A stretch of 64,000 bases of DNA, from assembly GCA_905250025.1 (NCBI GenBank), contig CAJNOJ010000051.1, positions 429,541 through 493,540 on the forward strand. The letters run 5' to 3'. The notes beneath the pieces are model-generated. The model was not told where the DNA came from, ran no database searches, and saw nothing but the letters and a program-made list of their open reading frames with translations. The stretch comes from Adineta ricciae. Lineage: Eukaryota > Rotifera > Eurotatoria > Adinetida > Adinetidae. A program made the translations under genes and the position numbers. Position 1 is the stretch's first letter. The number at the start of each line of letters is the position of its first letter. This document shows positions 37,471 to 50,223 of this stretch, piece after piece.

Positions 37471-39573
37471 ATGCGGATGAATCAACAACACCAAGGAAGA
37501 CAAAATGGCTTTACAGCCAAGCAAAAATACAATAAAAATAATGACCAACAGCGTCATCAGTGTGCTCAACAGTCGACGCCTAAACAAGAGTTTAAGCCAG
37601 TTGCTATTTTGAAACGCGGTGATCCGTCGGGAACAACAGTGATTAATAAAGATGAAAGTCAATCCAAGGAGAACATATCCACAAATGGACAAACAACAAA
37701 GCCAGCAACTTACAGAGTATATTTCTTCTCGATTTTGCATTGAACAAATTTCTGTATTGACTATTTATCGTTTCTTTTTCCTACAGTTGGCTACACAACA
37801 GCCATCGCCACAGCCAACAGTACCGATAATTTTATCATCGGCAAAACCACAGCCGAATGTGTCTCCACAAGTTGGAAGTCCTTCAACGTCTGCGCCCGCT
37901 GCTCCTCTAGCACCTGCATTGACCCCGACCGTACTAGCTGCACCATCGTCCACGTCATCATCCACACCAGCACCAACGCCAGTTGTTCATCATCCAAGTG
38001 GACCAATAAATTTAATACGTTCGACGTCAACGTTTGCACCTCCGCCGTTAACTCAACTTCAGCAAGATCAACACATTCAATCGATTAATTCACGTCTGTT
38101 CTCGTCCACAACAGCAATGAAATCTTCATTGAAATTAGTCGATGATTCGTTAACATGGTGTGAAAATGGACAGTTGAATAATTATTTACAGGATTCGGAT
38201 GGTTTTGTTGTCGTGGGCGCCATTGGCAGAGAAAAAGTTGGTAAATCAACATTACTTTCGTTACTAGGCGGAAATCAATTCATTGATGAGGATCGTCTGA
38301 TGATCTTTCCAGCTGCATCATCGAATTCAGACAAAACTACCCGTGGTATTGATGTTTACATCACAAATGAACAGACAATTCTTCTGGATACTCAACCATT
38401 ACTAAGTTCTCAACTACATCAGCAACAACTTCTACAATCATCGAATGACTATCATCGTTCACAGCAACAATCATCATCGGCAGCCATACCACACTTTTGG
38501 CAACAACAAACAGATCCTCGAACGATGTTCATTGATAATATCTTAGAATTACAAACGTTGGAAATCATTGCTTTCATACTAGCTGTTTGTCATGTTGTAC
38601 TCATCGTCGAAGATCAATTTGCTGATCCATATCTATATCGTTTGTTACAATTAGCGGAAATTCTACGACCAGTTTTAAAACGTAATTCCAATGAGATTAT
38701 CCGCACACATTCACCACACATCGTTTTTATATTGAATAAATGTAACAATTATATTTCACCCCAAGAACGTCTGTTAATCAAACGTTCATTAGTACAGATG
38801 ATGATGGACACGCATTTTCGTATCTATTCATCGTTGAAACAAACCAGTAAAATCAAGATACAAACGAATTTGAAACATATCGTCTCGGATTTTAAACAAC
38901 AAGAATTAAATGAAAATCTACTGATGAAATTATTACAGCAGACTAAAATCAACGAAGATATTGACGAAGTTGATAAAGTAAATAGATTTCAGTTGACATC
39001 TATCAGTAGTAAAAGCGTAAATCATACAATAGGAGAAAGTTTCTTTTTGTCTTGAAGAGTTAGGAGGTAACTTTGATTTCTTGGAACTCTTTTTCTTTCA
39101 TCTATTATTTCCTTTGAGTGTGTTTGATCGGACTGAATTTATCTTTAGGAAATCGATCTAAGTAATGATCCTGATGATGACTCGGATGAGAAACGTAAGT
39201 GCAATTTCGTCTAGAGAAACGTTAACTTTGTCGTTTGATTCATAGAAATCAACTACGATCATGTCAATACGATATTTATTCCACGTCGGGATTTTCGTGA
39301 TTCTCATTCATCGCACTGGCAGTCACGTTTCCTCGGCTTTTCAAATGCTGACTCGATTGTTCGACAACTTCGACAGCAACTACTGGCTATTGATCGTCCT
39401 CATATTGAACAATGTCAAACGCAACGGGCTTGGTTAACACACGCATCGCGTATATGGGATATGATAACTAAATCGAGTCAGGTGAGACTATCTTCACATG
39501 AAAAACGAACTTCACTCTGAAAGAGTATCTACTTTCTATTTAGCTGGCCGATTTTAGTCGTTTACTAACATGA
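37471..39573 (+). CDS. SMG9: SMG9, nonsense-mediated decay kinase regulator (copy 1)
   Basis: SMG9 binds SMG8 and the kinase SMG1, restraining phosphorylation of UPF1 during nonsense-mediated mRNA decay. Five exons (37471-37716, 37787-39016, 39149-39194, 39246-39481, 39544-39573) give 595 residues; human SMG9 has 520. A Gln/Pro-rich disordered N-terminus precedes SLKLVDDSLTWCENGQ and a GTPase-like fold with the P-loop GREKVGKST, GIDVYIT, LLDTQPLLSS and AVCHVVLIVEDQF. The C-terminus KSSQLADFSRLLT matches the family end. Gln-rich loops expand the fold. In-frame upstream ATGs exist at 37327 in this copy, but the equivalent in copy 2 is followed at once by TAG, so I prefer 37471. The donor at 39016 is inferred from phase. 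Confidence 0.9.
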
Positions 39574-42500
39574 TATCATTGGATAAGCAATGTCCATCCA
39601 CAAGGACAACTATGGTTAACGAGCAATATAAAGAATGGTAAATCTGACCGCTGACCGAGCACAATAAAATCAAAAAATGTAAAAACGGCTTGTCCGTGCC
39701 TGATGAGAAAGAAAATACTAGCGAAATCTATCATTGAAATGGCCTTCTTCGAAGATTCTACGACAAGATTCGATATACGGATAGTCTTAGTTCTTTCTTG
39801 AAATGTACGACTATTCATTCTTTTGTCATGGTCATTGATTTATTTTCTCTCTTCTTTGATATTTTTCTTCTCTCTCTCTCTTATTGTTTCATTTTGCTCT
39901 TGAGTTTTTTTCTTCTGACGAGTTTGTTTCCATATACTTTTCTTTTTTGGTTTCTCTATCAAATCATATTGAAAGGAAGAAAAAATAACATACGTTTATA
40001 TACATAAAGATTAAAATAACTATATTACTTTGTATTTGTTTTCTCTCTTTTCTCCTCTTCTTTTCCTTCTTCATTCAAGTGTACACGTATTATTTACTTA
40101 TTTGTTATTATTCATCATATTTGTTTTCTTTTCGGCTTTTCCCTTCTTCTACTATTCATTCGATATATCTATGCTTATGCTCGGTTTATTTGTTTGATCT
40201 AATAAAGAAATAGAAAAAAAAAGTTACGTTGAATTCGACTTGCTGATAATCAGAGCAATGATATATTGGTATTAAATGTCATCAGCGTAATATTGACTCA
40301 TTCACTATATGATGCTAACATTTCCGATGTTTTTATCCTCTTCCCAGGTTTCCAATTAGCTCTTACATATGGCCTCAAACAAATGTGTCTTTAGAAAAGA
40401 TTACTATCGAATGTGATGAAAAAAAAATTGAATTTCTCGCTTGAGAAAACATTTCGGATTACTCTCATCGTTGAATACAATTGACATCAAAACAATAGAA
40501 GAAGATAGTAATATATTTTGCTAAGAAATATTGTATTATTCTACTATCCATCGACACCCAGTCAATATAAACCCACTAACGAGTTATCGTTTCCTGATAC
40601 ATAGATAGTTTGCTTGTGCTTTATCGAATCTATAACAATATATACTCTTCGCCTACGCTGCCATTCTTTTTTTAACAAATCTCTTTTGATTGATTGCCCC
40701 TTTTGCTAACACATCAATTACACGAATCTAATCAATTCAATTATCCCTAACGAAATTAACAATTAATCGAAGTTAATTAATGTAAAGTGATCGTTAGTAG
40801 TTTGTACGAACATTCGTTGTCATTCCTTCTGTCGACATGCTGCAACGCAAGAATGAACGATTGGCTCGATGATACTCTAGTGTATGTGAAACAAGCTTGC
40901 TGTTGATGTCAATCACAAACCAAATACCAGTATGGATAATTGAAAAGAACAAGAGAAAATCTGAAGACGTATAAGCTTTATAATCGAATGAGACAAAAGC
41001 GTTTTGCTCTTTCTTATAAACACATGTCCTATACTGTTTTCGTGACCTTGTATTAACAATCATATTAGATATTGCTGGGCAAAATTTATTTGAATTTCTT
41101 TCCCTGGATGAAGTGAGTAGAAAGGAATCCAGTCGAGCTTCCGACATGACTCTGTTAAGCACGAATGAAACATGACGATAGATAACTAGTCATACATTTC
41201 ACATAAATAAAATTCCACTTAATACTTGTCTATTTTCTCCTCTCGTTTCTCGTTCACAGATGCCATTTAACTGAATGATTACTTATTACAGAGTTTGGCA
41301 TATCTTGTCGACCAATCGCTCGTTTTACTTTAGTGAGCAGTGGATTTTTCTTTTTATCTTGCTCTATTCTTTTCTCATCTCCCTTTCTTCCGTCTCTCTC
41401 TCTTCTTCTTCTTCTTCTTCTTCTGAAAAAATACATGCATCCATACGACGGCACGGTTGATTATTCTCTCGTCGACGTCAGAAGTTCTTCTCTCTCTCTG
41501 TCAACGCGTCGCCCCAAGTCTCACAGTAGCCTTTTGTCGTCATTATACTAGTAGAAGTCGTATTTAAACAGATCGCTTCCTTGCTGGTCGGAAATAATAC
41601 ATTTGTTTCGGTGGTAAATCGCGAATATTAATCATTTGAACTAACTCGATATTTATTTATTCGAACGATTAGTACTCAAGTAAAGACAGCGAAAGAAAAA
41701 CACTCTTCCATTTATCATCAACTGAGAATTATCTGACGAAACGAGTAGATATATCATCTTCGTACAAACATCTCACTTTGACATCAAGCGGAAATCAAGA
41801 GAAAAAGATCTTCGACTCTTTTTCTTCTTCTATTATATGCGATATTTGTTCCATACAATTGCAGATTAATCATTTAGTATTTCTTATTGGAATCAATTAA
41901 CAAACAAGTAAGTTCTCTCGATTGCCTCGAATTAGTTCGTTCTTATCTCTTCTGTTGTTTTCAAATATTGAGCGTCAGATGATAAAAAACCTAAAAGTAC
42001 TTCATGATTTTTTTGTCTTTGTCTTCTTTTTCTCTTTGTTTCTTGTCTACTGTTGCTTTTTTTTCTATTTGATGTTGAAAATTGAGAAAATAGTGACATA
42101 TTGCGTTCGTGATAATCACAATGTGGGGGTTGTTCAATCATACGCTCGTGCAATTGCAATTTGATCAATATTTGTTCTATCAATGCTAGCTGGGAACGTT
42201 TCCCATTGTGTAATTGTACCTCGATTTCAGTGAGAAGGTATCTATTGAAGTATACATCTCGAGATAATTACCAAGAAGTATTGTAATAAAATCAATCTTT
42301 TTCACAACAATGACAAGAGCTTGAAGAGGTGTAATATTAATCCGATTAAGTTTTTTTCTCTTATTTACTCTTGTCTTTAGTCGACGTACTCTCAGGCAAA
42401 TATATGCACACATGTTCGTTTGATTGCCATCTTATCAGCAGAATTTCTATGTATGCCAGTGGCTATCAAACAAACTTGTAAATATCGACAATATATCAGG

Positions 42501-43349
42501 TTTTTCTTTGGACTTATTTGCCTACTACGAATAGTATTCAGCGTAAAAACATATGTGCACTCATAAATAACTAATAGATATTTTCCTAGCCTTTCAATAG
42601 CTCTTTCCAGCCTAAGGTTTCCAAGAATAGCGATAATTCGTCTGCATCCGGTCAGTTATTTCTATGGAAAGGCAAGGTGTAATGGAAGAAAACCTCCTAA
42701 TGAAAATATTATCGATGCATGTGTGTGAAAAGAAAGTCAACGATAACACATGGAATAGCATATCGTTACAGGCACGTCAGAACGAGCACCAAGCAGACAT
42801 CGAAAAGATTCTCAAGCGACAAATAGGATGTATCGCATAGAAAGACTGTGTATTCAATACGACAGTAGAATTAGCCGATCGAAAAAGAGACAGAACTATT
42901 AATCTTTCTCGAGTATATTGGTATAATTTTCTTCTCTTCCTCTATGTTTATTTCTCACCGATCGATGATAACAAAGAAATAATGAATATGTAGAAGTGCA
43001 TCAAATGTAGTTTTGCTTTTGAATGGTGCTATTCAGCTTGATTGTTAGAAACAAGTGAGTATAATTGAATAAATCACATAAAAAAATCAATCTGTATGCA
43101 TGTTTTGCGTTTGCTGCGAGTTGTATAAGTAAAAATGATAAATTCTCGAGTGAATTAGTATAGTTCGAAGAGAGAAGAAGAAAAGAAAAGAAAAGAGGAT
43201 TTATGAATATCTTATCTTTACTCCAAATATATATATATGAAAATTATTCTGTTGTTTAGTGATCAAAAGCATCTTGTCATCCAATTGTCGTTTCTTTTGT
43301 ACTGCTACTTCCGTTGTCGTTGTCTTCGTGTCATTATCTTACGTTCATC
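39574..43349. other. 3.8-kb intergenic region of copy 1
   Basis: Between SMG9 and the GPCR. It is T-rich with polypyrimidine runs and a TCT repeat at 41401-41424. Short frames on both strands look random and are not preserved between the two copies, except around 41990-42480, where the copies are unusually similar (see findings). AATAAA at 40200 could serve SMG9. No RNA gene was recognised. Confidence 0.5.
41401..41424. repeat. TCT/AGA microsatellite differing between the two copies
   Basis: Eight TCT units follow a TC run. The equivalent place in the second copy (about 61050-61064) has a longer TC run and only about two TCT units, a length polymorphism of the kind expected between alleles or recent duplicates. 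Confidence 0.8.
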
Positions 43350-45911
43350 ATGTTTAAAATCAAAAGAAAATCTCAACCACCTACAACAGCACCATCATCG
43401 AGCAGTGTTAGTCGCACAACTTTACTTGTTTCTTCCCCTTCTGCTTGCTCTACACGGCATCACCAGAAGAATGTTTCATTATCATCGTCTACCTCTGTCT
43501 CCCCACAATATAGTACCTATCAAAAAGTCTCTCGCCAACGACGCGCTGACGAAATTCTTTCGAATACACGATCCACTCGTCCCAAACAATTTCTCGGTTA
43601 TTTCCGTTGTTGCTGCTATCATTTATGTTCATGTACATGTGAATGTTCTATTCCATCGAATACGCTGGCAAATGGCAATACTTCATCAACATTTACTAGA
43701 CAAAATTGTGCGAGTACATCGTCGATTAGTTCCACTTACTATCGTCGTTAAAAAATTGAACATCTTTATTGATTTTCTTCTTTCCACAGACCACTTACGT
43801 GGTTGTTTGGTCGAACGATGCTTCCTCGAAAGAAAACCAAAGCAAATCTTTCTATCTAAATTGACATTATTTGTTCTTCTTCTATCATCCTTATTTCCCT
43901 TGACATTTGCTACTACATTACCACCATCATCCGCGCAAATCACAACTGTTAATCGTGATTTCTACGTCTTCGCAGGTTTCCCTCTGAATTCATCATCATT
44001 TGCGTTCTCACTTGCACGCAAACCTCAATGGCATGCAGGATGTTGTATACGTTCAAATAAAACCTTATCTGTTTGTAATGCCTCATTCAACTCCACGTTT
44101 AACGACATCCTAGCAGATAATTTCAACGACAACTTCTATTCGATCGATTTTCTCAATGACCAAAAGTTATTTTGTCAACGATATAAAACTTTTCGAAGTT
44201 TAACATCCAAACAATTAGCTGTATTCACGTACTCGATTGTCGTTATTGGCATTATCCTCAATACATTTGTTTTCCTTGTCCTAATGTGTGGTTCATTAAG
44301 ACGATCAACATCATTTGCATTATTCCTAGCATTGACATGTTTTGATTTGCTAAGTCTAGCGTCAAGCTTGTTTGCTCTTCTATTTCGAACAGTCATGACG
44401 TATTTAAAAGCTTCCGCACCATTTTGTAAACTCTTTGGTATATTCTTCTTGTACTTTCGTCAATGTTCATCAACAACATTATTATTGATTGCTGTTGAAC
44501 GTTGTATTGTTATCAAATATCCGTTTTGTCGACACACATTCGATCGATTTCGTCTCCCATTGCTATGTTTTATTATGTTTATATTTGTTGCACCGATTCC
44601 ATTCGATTTTATTTTTTATACAAGCGGTTCACTACACTGTGAAGCATTCGATACCAATGAAGCACATTATTACCAAATCTTTCGAGGATTTTTCACCGTC
44701 TTTTCCTATGCTATGGTACCATTTGTTGGCATATCAATTAGTAATTTTTTAATCATCATGGAACTGAAGAAATCAAAAGAACGCTTCATGGCAAAAGATG
44801 AAAACGGCACCATGAGACGATTCTCGACCAAGTAAGAATCACTCTTATTTTAGCAAAAGTTTTGATAATCATCAGCGTCAAGATGAGTGTCTAGTTAGAA
44901 ATTTGACATGCCTAATGAGATTGTAAGTTGATGTCATACTATCGGCATCGTCAGAAAAAGAAACTTGTCAAAGAATAGAACTTTATATAGCTCAAGGTGA
45001 GACACATCTAATGAATCGATTGACCTCGGTGAGCTCGTAAACAACATGATGAATAGATATTCGATGATTTTTCAAGATTAGGTATCGATAAGACGATTCA
45101 GATGAAATATCAATATGAATCAAATATCTGTTGATACTGCTATTACAGATGGATTAATGATTATTGCAACTGGGAAAATTCTCTATTTAAACTTTTTAGT
45201 GTTGTGGATAAACGAGGTACAACGGTGATGTTACTAGTAGCATCGTTTGCGTTCGTTCTTCTTCTCGGTCCATTCTATGTTCATTGGTGTGTCGCATATC
45301 TCTTCTACTATTATCCTCAATGTCAATTCACGCGAAATCTATATGAAAACGTTCAAGTTTGCATGGGAGTGTTCCATCCGTATCTAACTGTTATCGAAAA
45401 AGGTATGAGAGAGTCGAATCATGCAATCAATTTTCTTCTCTATTGGTCAACATCGACTCGTTTTCGATTGGATTTCAAACGCATAAGTCGTCGGTTATTT
45501 TTGCAGATCTTCGGCACATCCATCTTATTTTTATACAAACATATTTGTTTTTGTTGTACAGAACCATCATGTCTCGTGACACTTGAAAGACATGTGTCAG
45601 ATACAACGGATTTAGATTCATCGTATGAATCGAATCGAAAGAACCAAACAGCTTACAAAACTTCACATTACTATTCGAACTATGAACGGCGACGTCAACA
45701 TCAACTTGTTCAAGCGACACTGTTAAATAGTACGATTCCAAGTGATACAAATCTAACGCCGGCAACATCGCTACATACATTGACAGCGAATACAGCTAAG
45801 ACAGTACGAATGTTAACGTGGAATCCTCACGATCCAATGATGCGTAGTTTAGAAAGTCGACGACAAGCAGCACGTTTATCTAAACAGCTTTCAACATCCG
45901 GTGCTGTCTAA
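43350..45911 (+). CDS. Rhodopsin-class G protein-coupled receptor (copy 1, complete)
   Basis: Three exons (43350-43746, 43790-44831, 45200-45911) give 716 residues. Exon 1 encodes a basic, Ser/Thr-rich region with a Cys cluster (RCCCYHLCSCTCEC). Exon 2 starts with a signal-like hydrophobic helix (LFVLLLSSLFPLTF), an extracellular part with WHAGCC and N-glycosylation sites, then helices 1-5. The end of helix 3 reads VERCIVIKYP, so the DRY motif is ERC. Exon 3 holds helix 6, helix 7 with NHAINFLLYW in place of NPxxY, and a long cytoplasmic tail. The helix-7 form is typical of FMRFamide-type and related invertebrate peptide receptors, so a peptide ligand is likely but not shown. A competing 532-codon frame from 43237 reads through the first intron; the copy comparison favours the spliced model. 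Confidence 0.83.
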
Positions 45912-48900
45912 CATTTGATTTCGTTTGTGTTTTCTTTCTTTCTTGTTCTTCTTCTTAGTTTTCTTTGTTCATATATATTTTTGTTTGATCTTCGTGAATA
46001 ATCCGCAGTATCGATGCAAACTAATCTTCGATCTCATTTTGACAGATATGTCAGTTCCAAAGAGGAAAAACTCAACGCCTCCAAATGAATCTAATTAAAC
46101 CTCAACGAGGTGGTTTCGAAGTTTCTCTTAACGGGTCTTTAACGTCGTCAATAATCGTTGTTGACTGTGATTGACAAAGAGATAATTATCTTGTTGTATG
46201 TCATGAGATACATTAGTTAAAAGCAATCTTTTGCCTTCAAAACTAAATGATGCAAACAAATAACATTTACTTCTCTATTTGTCAGACGACCGAAGAAAAA
46301 TAATTGAAAAAAGATTCTTTTCTTAGAATGTATTCTTATCAAATAAACAAAAACAACATTAAGACATTCTTAGTGCTTTCTTCTTTTGCTATCGATTAAA
46401 AGGTATTCAGAGTGAACATTGTTCTTGAACGTTTCTGCTATTCAATTTGATTAACAGTAAAAAAACGATCATCTAAGCATTTGATATTGAACGAAATCCT
46501 CCTAATCTATATCCAAGTAATACTGTAAAGATTTTGATGTGAATGAGTATATTCATATGCATACGGGAAATACTTGATGATCGTATGAGTTTGTCAAGTC
46601 GATTTGATGCAAAAGTGCAATTGTGAGCATCAATTCGCTCGAACGTTTTCTCAGACACATCCCAATACCTTCGAATTGTGTATAGCTCAAACATCAATGT
46701 CTATTCGACCTTTATATTCATTGACAGGATCAGACAATTTCAACACTTTCAATTGGTATTACATATCGTCTCCCAGATGTTTATCTCATTTATATACCTC
46801 TCCTTCTTCTTCGTTTTCAATGTGTACATACGGAAATAATTGTTACGCCTATCGCTTGTGAGTTTACCATCGTTGATAGACAACTAAGTTTGATAACGAT
46901 TGCGTGCCAATGTCATTTTAAATCTATCTCATATGTTTCTACTTAGTCATTCGGTGAAGTATAATACGATTCGAAAACCGATGCCGATTGTTTAACGAAG
47001 TATCTGTAAATTCAATGTATTGATTGATACCCACTCGATAAATCGCTTGAGGGTTAAGTAAATAGGATGTCATAATCTATTTCGATTTCAATCTCGTTAC
47101 TTACTGGCAAACCTATTATAAATCTGAATAAAAATTACTTTCACACGTTCGAAAATAACATTCAACAGATTACTATTCCACTCTATTGTGAAAGTGGATC
47201 TTTCTTTTACAGTTTCGAGCAAGTGAGACACGACCAGTGTCATCGTTCTCAACATTGAACCTACTCTAAATAGTTTATTAACTTTTGAAGGTTCTCGTCA
47301 ATCAAATACAACTAATCTTCATTGTCAATGTCCATTAGGTGCTCAATACAGTTTCTTTATCCATTGATATCTGATTATAATAATGACAAACAACCATTGA
47401 CATGTCCGAATGGTTGTATCGGTCGACAACAACATTGTGTACACACTTCAATCATTTATTTGAAACTTGCAAGGGTGCGCTTAGCATATTTGCCTTTGTT
47501 CGAAACATATCTTCATCTTTGACATTTTGATAACGCAAAAGATCTTCGATTATTTCAAATGAAATTATCTTTGCTCTTTTCGATCATCCAAGGAAAGAAA
47601 ATGTAATAGTTATTCATATTAGTCTACCATTCATGAAAGAGAACTTGTGAGTATTGTTCTCTTCTAATTAAATTAGCCCTAGTACGCAAGAACAAATGGT
47701 AATATAATAAAGAAAAACAGTTTGCTTTTGCCAACAGCATAGTCATAACGTTCACGAGAAGAAAAATTGATCTCGGATGAAGAAAACAAGATTTCGAAGT
47801 AAAGAGCAGAAAGAAATGCCTTCGATTCTTCTTCTTCGTCTTCGTCAAGTAGAAATTGAAATCGATTGCTTTAACATATTCAAGTTAAGTATACTATAAA
47901 AAAATAATAATAATTTACATATACACATGCGACCATGACCTTAAAACGTAGATCAACAAAGCCTGGCAAGACAATTATGTCTTATCACCATATGCTTTTA
48001 TTCGATGATTTTGCTTCTGAATTGTACAACACATTGTACTGAATCATATGAATGTTCTAAATTGACACTTGTCATCGGCGAATATTTCTTCGCATTTATG
48101 CTGTCAGAATCTTTCACTGTAGAGAAAGAAGGACAATGGCTGATAACGTTATTGTTGTGTATGGGTCGACGATCTCTCTCGAGTGTTGTTGAACATTGTA
48201 GATAAAATTGTCTCTGAGTCCAATTTTGGTCGCTTTCAAATCATTTGACGGACTGTTATGCATAAGAAATAAAATTTGAACATTATTTCCACTTGAAAAA
48301 TGATTTTGTAGAATACGATTATAAATTTCTGTTCATCTCATAATGTTAAATCGTTGAGTTGAATAAAATAAATATTACTTCGTGATCGAATAAGCGTATT
48401 TGTTTCATAAGTATAGCTTTATGAATCATCAATTGGTTCTAATTGAACAATGGAAGTGAACGGAGAAAGACATCACGATTGAACCTGATTGTCAAACATT
48501 AAACAGAACTGATCTTATCAATTGTCACGTCAAGCCAACTTCCTCGTTTCTTTTTTTATAAGAGTGATTAGAAGCGATCGTAATCTGGCAAATCGACGTT
48601 TCTAATCGAAGATTTTCTTCAGCTAACATTGTTTTTTTTTGCATGTTCTCTTCTTTCGACATTACTCTATCGTAAAAAAAGAAAGAACGAAGACGATGAT
48701 AATGTCGTTACGGAGAATGATCCTGACAGACTTTTTCATGTCAACAACAATTGTGTTAGCAGACAACGACTGGTTATTCTGACGTTTTCTCTCTCTCTCT
48801 TCTCTTTCTCTCTGCTCTAATCCAGAAAATGCAAATCAATACCCTCTACTCAAATATACAGATATTTTGTAAATGATGATAATGATGATGTATAGGAGAG

Positions 48901-50223
48901 AATTCTACTTAGCAACAAATGTTGAGAGTGATGATGATTTAACCTTAGTTCAGATGGGGTGCCACTTCTTTCTATTATCTGATGATAATGATGATGAAGA
49001 ACGTGTGTATTGATGCATATATGTCTGGCTAATCAAGAACACATTTACGTATACTACCAATGATATGACCGATCCGATCGATACTATGACAAGTATGTAA
49101 CAATTGCTTTCTCAGCCTTTCTCTCTGTTTCAAATCAACAGATGCCATTTAGATGTATGGATATACTTGCGTTCGTATGCATCCACGAGCGTGTATGTGT
49201 GTGTGATCGCTGCCACATCATTCGTTCTTTACGTTATGACAGCAGCAGTAGTAGTGATGATGGTGGCAGCAACTACAGCGGCATGCAAATAAAATTTAAC
49301 GAACCTTTTATACCTCGTAACCATATATATATATGTGTGTGTGTGTGTATGTGTGTGTCGTTCTTTATATTCGTTCTCTTCTTCATCTCCTCGATGTACA
49401 AGATCATACGAATAATGATTGTAGTAGTAAAGCATTTAAAGTAAATGTGTGTGTATGTGTGCGTATGCATGTTGAACGAATAAAAGAAAGCAGATCCTTC
49501 TTTTTTTGTCTCATTTTTTTAAGAAAGAGAAGCATAGAGAACGAGAGAGAAAGAACAAAAGAGAAAGAGGCAAGTACAAGATAATGTTTCGTTTCTTATC
49601 ACTTCTATTCATCCCATCTATCCTTACTGTTCTCTCTTTCTTCTTTTTCTTACAAGGAATATAACCGCGCGCGCGTACTGTTTGTATCTTATATCATCTT
49701 TGGGACAATTTAGATTACAGACAAAGTGGTAGCAGAATTAGGGATATTGTCAATTGAATTGCAGCCTTGCGCCTACTAACAACCATCGAAATAAATAATG
49801 CGAACAGCTTGTTCTCTACCATTGCATCTCATCTAGTGCGATACGGTAAACAATCTATCATGATCAATGTAATTCTAATTTTTAACAAATACTTATCATA
49901 TGCTCCGTTTAATTATATCTCTATGCATACGTACAGCCATATCCATTTACATATCTCCACCCTTTTCAAGTTAATCTTCCTTTTGAATATGATGTCGTGT
50001 TTGCATCTCTTTTACTACTCATTTCTTTTTCTCTCTCTTTCTCTTTCTATTTTATATAGATTTACAACCTGTACCAATATCAGATCACCATCTAAATATC
50101 TTCGATGAATTGTCACATCGATGTAACGCTGTCATCTGCACATCGAGTTTATCGTAACAAAAAGCGCGATTAACAATAGGTATTAGGACTATTTCTTTAT
50201 CATCTTGAATACCAACAATCACA
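45912..50223. other. 4.3-kb intergenic region
   Basis: I see no supportable gene. It contains pyrimidine runs, a TA/TG microsatellite at 49323-49358 and short random frames, several of which are translations of the microsatellite. No tRNA-like cloverleaf or transposon ends were noticed. Confidence 0.5.
49323..49358. repeat. Compound TA/TG microsatellite
   Basis: A short TA run passes into GT/TG repeats interrupted once by TATG. It produces artefactual Cys/Val and Thr/His frames on both strands. Confidence 0.85.

Larger units (their letters stand above)
31849..44365. repeat. Large direct repeat, copy 1
   Basis: This 12.5-kb segment is repeated at 51486-64000, same orientation, offset 19,637 at the left and 19,635 at the window end. 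It covers the 5' two-thirds of the FGD gene, NELF-B, MAX, SMG9, a 3.8-kb intergenic region and most of the GPCR. Hand-counted divergence is about 2% in the SMG9 GTPase exon (5 differences in about 240 bp) and about 9% in a 165-bp intergenic sample near 40.45 kb. Small indels and a microsatellite length difference (41401 versus 61061) are present. Confidence 0.95.

Noticed and set aside
37652-39055. A single 467-codon SMG9 frame
   Set aside because: It reads through the intron 37717-37786 and past the donor at 39016. The spliced model restores the family's N- and C-terminal parts.
43237-44835. A 532-codon frame covering the GPCR from 43237
   Set aside because: Its first part accumulates replacement differences between the two copies, while the overlapping MFKIK frame is preserved. 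The frame reads through a 43-bp intron that ends in a good acceptor (CCACAG).
49142-49584. Several frames on both strands around 49.1-49.6 kb
   Set aside because: They translate the TA/TG microsatellite and pyrimidine-rich DNA.
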